Assembly (NCBI RefSeq): GCF_947242115.1
Contig: NC_074713.1
Location: 8,495,001 to 8,559,000 of the forward strand
DNA: 64,000 nt
Origin: Biomphalaria glabrata
Lineage: Eukaryota > Mollusca > Gastropoda > Planorbidae
Direction: 5' to 3'
Shown here piece by piece: positions 59,901-64,000 of the stretch; the first letter of the stretch is position 1; each line of letters opens with the position of its first letter. The translations under genes and the position numbers were made by a program. Under the pieces are notes generated by a model. It made no database searches. It had not been told where the DNA came from and was given only the letters and a program-made list of their open reading frames with translations.

Positions 59901-59929
59901 AAGTAAAAACTACTAATATACACGAGCGT

Positions 59930-60262
59930 AAAATATTGGGGGCTGGGGTGAGGATGAGAGTTTATCCCACACCCATATAAAATATTGGGGGATGAGGATA
60001 AGAGTTTATCCCACACCCATATAAAATATTGGGGGGGGGGGTGAGGATGTGAGTTTATCCCACACCCATATAAAATATTTGTGGGTGAGGATGAGAACTT
60101 ATCCCACACCCATATAAAATATTTGGGGGGTGAGGATGAGAGTTTATCCCACACCCATATAAAATATTGGGGGGGGGGTGAAGATGGGAGCTTATCCCAC
60201 ACCCATATAAAATATTTGGGGGGTGAGGATGAGAGCTTATCCCACACCCATATAAAATATTA
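59930..60262. repeat. ~45-60-bp minisatellite, seven units
   Basis: Unit: G-run, GTGAGGATGAGAGTTTATCC, CACACCCATATAAAATATT. Length varies with the G-run. Open frames across it are chance. Confidence 0.92.
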
Positions 60263-60399
60263 ATATATTAGTAAATGTAGAAGGATTTAACCAAGGAGAC
60301 ATGACAAACAAATAGGGCCTCTTCTGCCTTGAGCACAGCATCTTTAACAGCTCTGACTTGGGCTAAACTCGTTCTCTTCTTCCTAATGTTGACATCCTT

Positions 60400-61735
60400 C
60401 TCAGTCTTTGTCTATAACAGTGCGCACCTTCTCAGTCTTTGTCTATAACAGTGCGCACCTTCTCAGTCTTAGTCTATAACAGTGCGCACCTTCTCAGTCT
60501 TAGTCTATAACATTGCGTACCTTCTAAGTCTTAGTCTATAACAGTGCGTACCTTCTCAGTCTTAGTCTATAACAGTGCGTACCTTCTCAGTCTTAGTCTA
60601 TAACAGTGCGTACCTTCTCAGTCTTAGTCTATAACAGTGCGCATCTTCTCAGTCTTAGTCTATAACAGTGCGCATCTTCTCAGTCTTAGTCTATAACAGT
60701 GCGCACCTTCTCAGTCTTAGTCTATAACAGTGCGCACCTTCTCAGTCTTAGTCTATAACAGTGCGCTCCTTCTCAGTCTTAGTCTATAACAGTGCGCACC
60801 TTGTCAGTATTAGTCTATAACAGTGCGCACCTTCTCAGTCTTAGTCTTTAATAGTGCGTACCTTCTCAGTCTTAGTCTATAACAGTGCGCACCTTCTCAG
60901 TCTTAGTCTCTAACAGTGCGCACGTTCTCAGTCTTAGTCTATAACAGTGCACACCTTCTCAGTCTTAGTCTATAACAGTGCGCATCTTCTCAGTCTTAGT
61001 CTATAACAGTGCGCACCTTCTCAGTCTTAGTCTATAACAGTGCGCACCTTCTCAGTCTTAGTCTATAACAGTGCGCACCTTCTCAGTCTTAGTCTATAGC
61101 AGTGCGTACCTTCTCAGTCTTAGTCTATAACAGTGCGCACCTTCTCAGTCTTAGTCTATAACAGTGCGCACCTTCTCAGTCTTAGTCTTTAACAGTGCGT
61201 ACCTTCTCAATCTTAGTCTTTAACAGTGCGTACCTTCTCAATCTTAGTCTATAACAGTGCGTACCTTCTCAATCTTAGTCTTTAACAGTGCGTACCTTCT
61301 CAATCTTAGTCTATAACAGTGCGCACCTTCTCAGTCTTAGTCTTTAACAGTGCGTACCTTCTCAATCTTAGTCTATAACAGTGCGTACCTTCTCAGTCTT
61401 AGTCTATAACAGTGCGCATCTTCTCAGTCTTAGTCTATAACAGTGCGCACCTTCTCAGTCTTAGTCTATAACAGTGCGTACCTTCTCAGTCTTAGTCTAT
61501 AACAGTGCGCACCTTCTCAGTCTTAGTCTATAACAGTGCGCACCTTCTCAGTCTTAGTCTATAACAGTGCGCACCTTCTCAGTCTTAGTCTATAACAGTG
61601 CGCACCTTCTCTGTCTTAGTCTATAACAGTGCGCACCTTCTCAGTCTTAGTCTATAACAGTGCGTACCTTCTCAGTCTTAGTCTATAACAGTGCACACCT
61701 TCCCAGTCTAGTCTCTAACAGTGCGCACCTTCTGC
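60400..61735. repeat. 31-bp minisatellite, about 43 units
   Basis: Unit TTCTCAGTCTTAGTCTATAA followed by CAGTGCGCACC; variants GCGTACC and GCGCATC form local runs. The last unit leads into CTGCACTAGCTTGGATGGCG, a sequence also found next to the hAT relic at about 56160. It lies in intron 2 of copy A. No spacers, so not a CRISPR array. Confidence 0.95.
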
Positions 61736-61855
61736 ACTAGCTTGGATGGCGGTGTGCATGGCAAGGATATAACAGTATAATGAGAGAATGGAAAGTTTTA
61801 ATTATATGATTATATGTAATTTATATGTCACAAAAATATATTTCATTTTATTTAG

Positions 61856-62038
61856 AGGAGTCAGGAACCGTAGGAGTCTTTGAACTAAAAGAGAAGCTGG
61901 AAATTCTGCAACAACAAACAAGATGTGTTTGGGTGAATTTTGTATTAAAACAAATAGCTACTAGGCTATTTTTTTTCGGATATCGTGAGTTTTTCGAAAA
62001 ATACACAGACGAAAAGCATAAATTTCTTTTTTACAAAG
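61856..62038 (+). CDS. CTLD-like gene copy A, exon 3
   Basis: 183-nt exon, acceptor TTTCATTTTATTTAG, donor AAAG|GTAGGC, phase 1 at both ends; AG completes a Lys codon with exon 2. It encodes ESGTVGVFELKEKLEILQQQ, TRCVWVNF and DEKHKFLFYK. Open and complete. The intron start GTAGGCAGTTTTAAACG resembles the last unit of the copy C minisatellite and the copy B intron, so it shows the ancestral sequence of this boundary. Confidence 0.82.
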
Positions 62039-62059
62039 GTAGGCAGTTTTAAACGTTGA

Positions 62060-62935
62060 CAAAATTTTTTAAAATAAATCCAGAAATTGTAAGCGGCAGC
62101 CCGAAAAGGTGTCGGTGTTAGTTTTGTGTAATCTCTATATTCGTCTGTCAACTCGTCACGTTTAGATCGCTAAAGCTAGAAAAGTTAATGAAAATCGGCT
62201 ATGTCGCAGAACGTAAAAATTATATTTGTGTCAGATGCAAATAGCTCAAATTTTTAGTAAAAGAAATTACAAAAGTCATTTCTTTATGGAAGAAGTTACG
62301 AAAGTTAATTATAACTACAAACCATAGACTTGTATATTATACTCATAGACATAAATATATAGACTGGAAAAAGGAAATAATTTCATACAATTTGAAAACG
62401 GGTATATCTGATGCTGTCGCATTTATAAATTCTGGAAAGTCGCATGATCTTCAGTTTTGAAAATTAAAAACAGACTAAACCTATTTCCTTTGTTGTTAAC
62501 GGTTTCCATAACCTTATTAATGGCTGTCATCTCATCGCTTCAAATGTTTAGTTTTAGTTCTAAGCCTATAACGTCGAAGAAAATGAGCAGAGCGCGTTCT
62601 AACTCACGTAGTCCAAGGCGCCAAAGGGACATATTAGGTTAATAATCATTTATATCTAGATTAATTATAATCACCTCACTAGATCACGGTCGAGAGTTCT
62701 GAGTAGTGGACTAAGACTTAAATTTAAATGTATAAAAACTTAACTCTTAAGAAGTTAGATCTATATAGATCTATAGAGTGACAATAGAGTCTATCTAGAT
62801 TCTAGTAGATCTAGTCGTAGATTGACTCTTGAGACTTAGTAGATAGATATAACCTTATAATATTATACAAGTATTGAAGTGACAATACTACAGTAGTCCG
62901 TATATAGAGGTCTAGTCTAGTCTACGGTATGCTAG
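62060..62935. other. intron 3 of copy A, no exon 4 seen
   Basis: The first ~150 bp resemble copy B intron 3 (CGAAAAGGTG, GTCAACTCGTCACGTT). After that AT-rich DNA with TAGATCTAG words at 62755-62930. The terminal exon was searched for and not found before the window ends. Confidence 0.55.
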
Positions 62936-62937
62936 GG

Positions 62938-64000
62938 CCCTGGGGTCGGCAACTTTTTGAGTCAAAAGAGCCACAAATTAAAATTTACCTAATTTTAAAG
63001 TTTTTAAAGAGACACATTTTCTTTCTTGCCAACAATAAATAGTACTCACACAATTAATTAAAGTAAAAAAAAGGAATATATTAATTCATATATACGTGTT
63101 TTTCACACCAAATTAGATAATATATATATGGTTTTATTAGATAATTATTTTTTCTTTCGGTAACAACAAAAGCCGTTAAACATTTACTTACAACACTAAC
63201 TTGTACTTCAATAACAAACAATTGAGAACATTCAATGGCAGGTTGGCTTTGCATGGATTTAGAAAGTTTGGGTACATTAGGCTCATAACTTGTTTTTAGT
63301 TTCAAACACGAGTCTAAATTTTCATTTGTTAGTTGACTTCTTACTGTACTTTTATTTATATATGAATATAACACGTGCTTGCACGAATATGTCGATCCAA
63401 AGATAGCCAGTACTTCAAATGCCAACTTCACCTCACTGTAGCATTCTGGAAGACTATTCCATGCGTCGAATAAAGGCTAAGTGCCTCAGCTCGAGACATT
63501 TCTTTTAAAGTTGTCACATTTGTTGCGTAAAATACATACATTTCTGGACCTCCAACTTTTTCAACTTGCTTTTTGACTCTGTAAATTTTGCAATCCAAAA
63601 AGCTTTACTTTTTAAATCGATCAATTGAATTTCTAGAGATCCAGTATCAATTTCAAATGGCTCATTGTGGATTTCGATTTTGTGTTGAGAGGATTTATTA
63701 TGAATGTTAGAATAGTTTTGTTGAACTGCTCAAATCTATCAAGAAATTCATATTTGATTTTTTTAAAACTGTGCCGAAGTAATTTGTGTCAAAAGTTGCA
63801 CTGATTTTTATCGCGATACTGTTATAGACATTTAAATTGAAGTAAGTGATATCTTCTGCCAAAAGAATTAATTTTTCTTCAAAATAAACTAATTCTTCTA
63901 GTAAAACAGGATGGGTTTTACGTTCCTTGCAGTTTTAGATTCAGCTCATTTCCTTTCGCTGTTATATCCACCATAAAGTACAATTTTTGCAACCATTTGT
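62938..64000 (-). mobile_element. hAT transposon (GTF2IRD2-like), cut by window edge
   Basis: The end CCTGGGGTCGGCAACTTTTT followed by GAGTCAAAAGAGCCAC is a typical hAT terminus. On the minus strand the transposase C-terminus reads VLAIFGSTYSCKHVLYSYIN, KSTVRSQLTNENLDSCLKL, TSYEPNVPKLSKSMQSQPA. More N-terminal parts, with stops, run to the right edge. A distinct copy from 52549-53989. Confidence 0.85.

Noticed and set aside
59849-60247. 132-aa minus-strand frame rich in YFIWVWDK
   Set aside because: Product of the variable G-run minisatellite; the frame changes with each G-run length.
60400-61735. CRISPR-like look of regular 31-bp repeats
   Set aside because: Units are directly adjacent with no spacers, no cas genes are present, and the DNA is clearly eukaryotic.
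23119-62038. A single giant gene with mutually exclusive exon sets instead of separate copies
   Set aside because: Two full signal-peptide exons, each with its own promoter block, and stop-bearing last exons in B, C and the relic fit separate tandem genes better. Transcripts joining exons of different copies would reopen this.

Overview
The window is AT-rich animal nuclear DNA, most probably from a freshwater pulmonate snail (Biomphalaria/Bulinus/Physella-like). This rests on spliced genes with phase-1 introns, AGATCTAG-rich non-coding sequence, and repeat families I associate from memory with that group: a tRNA-derived SINE, CR1/Rex1/RTE-type LINEs, hAT transposons and Ty3/Gypsy fossils. There are no operons or prokaryotic signals.

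The host content is one tandem cluster, all on the + strand, of small secreted proteins that look like single C-type-lectin-like domains (CTLDs). Each gene has the same four-exon plan: a 79-nt signal-peptide exon, a 162-nt exon, a 183-nt exon and a last exon of 182-188 nt, all joined in phase 1. Copy C (5583-14542) has exons 2, 3 and 4 but no visible exon 1, and exon 2 carries an in-frame stop. A decayed last exon lies at about 16780-16956. Copy B (23119-36680) has all four exons, and its formal product is 203 aa. Its exon-2 donor, however, has lost the usual GTAAGT-like bases. Copy A (47250-62038) has exons 1 to 3 with good splice sites; exon 4 would lie beyond the right edge. About 500 bp upstream of exon 1 is duplicated between A and B, including a TATA-like box and an initiator. 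Pieces of intron 2 and the start of intron 3 are shared too, so A and B look like a younger pair and C like an older copy. An unrelated orphan terminal exon (22286-22383) sits just before copy B.

The most unusual structure is at 10640-11205. The exon 3/intron 3 boundary of copy C has been amplified into a 16-copy minisatellite in which almost every unit is itself a good 5' splice site. The reading frame stays open across the first ten units.

The rest is mobile and tandem DNA, mostly inside introns. From left to right: microsatellite and 51-bp repeats (1-911); a Gypsy pol fossil (2140-3660); two related minisatellites (3665-5236); LINE fragments in both orientations; hAT remnants; a Rex1/CR1-like LINE (23278-25730); a solo LTR (26410-27196); a mosaic of LINE fragments (27236-29545); a ZMYM1-like hAT relic (30900-32420); SINEs; a second Gypsy fossil (44885-46520); an RTE-like LINE split by a solo LTR with a perfect 5-bp target duplication (48450-50690); a CR1/Jockey-like LINE split by a hAT element with a perfect 8-bp target duplication (51380-55695); a third Gypsy fossil with an intact 3' LTR (56239-57880); a 31-bp minisatellite of about 43 units (60400-61735); and a hAT element running off the right edge.

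If expressed, the cluster would make small disulfide-rich secreted proteins. Each copy in view that can be assessed has a different possible defect, so this looks like birth-and-death evolution of a secreted lectin-like family in a transposon-rich region.
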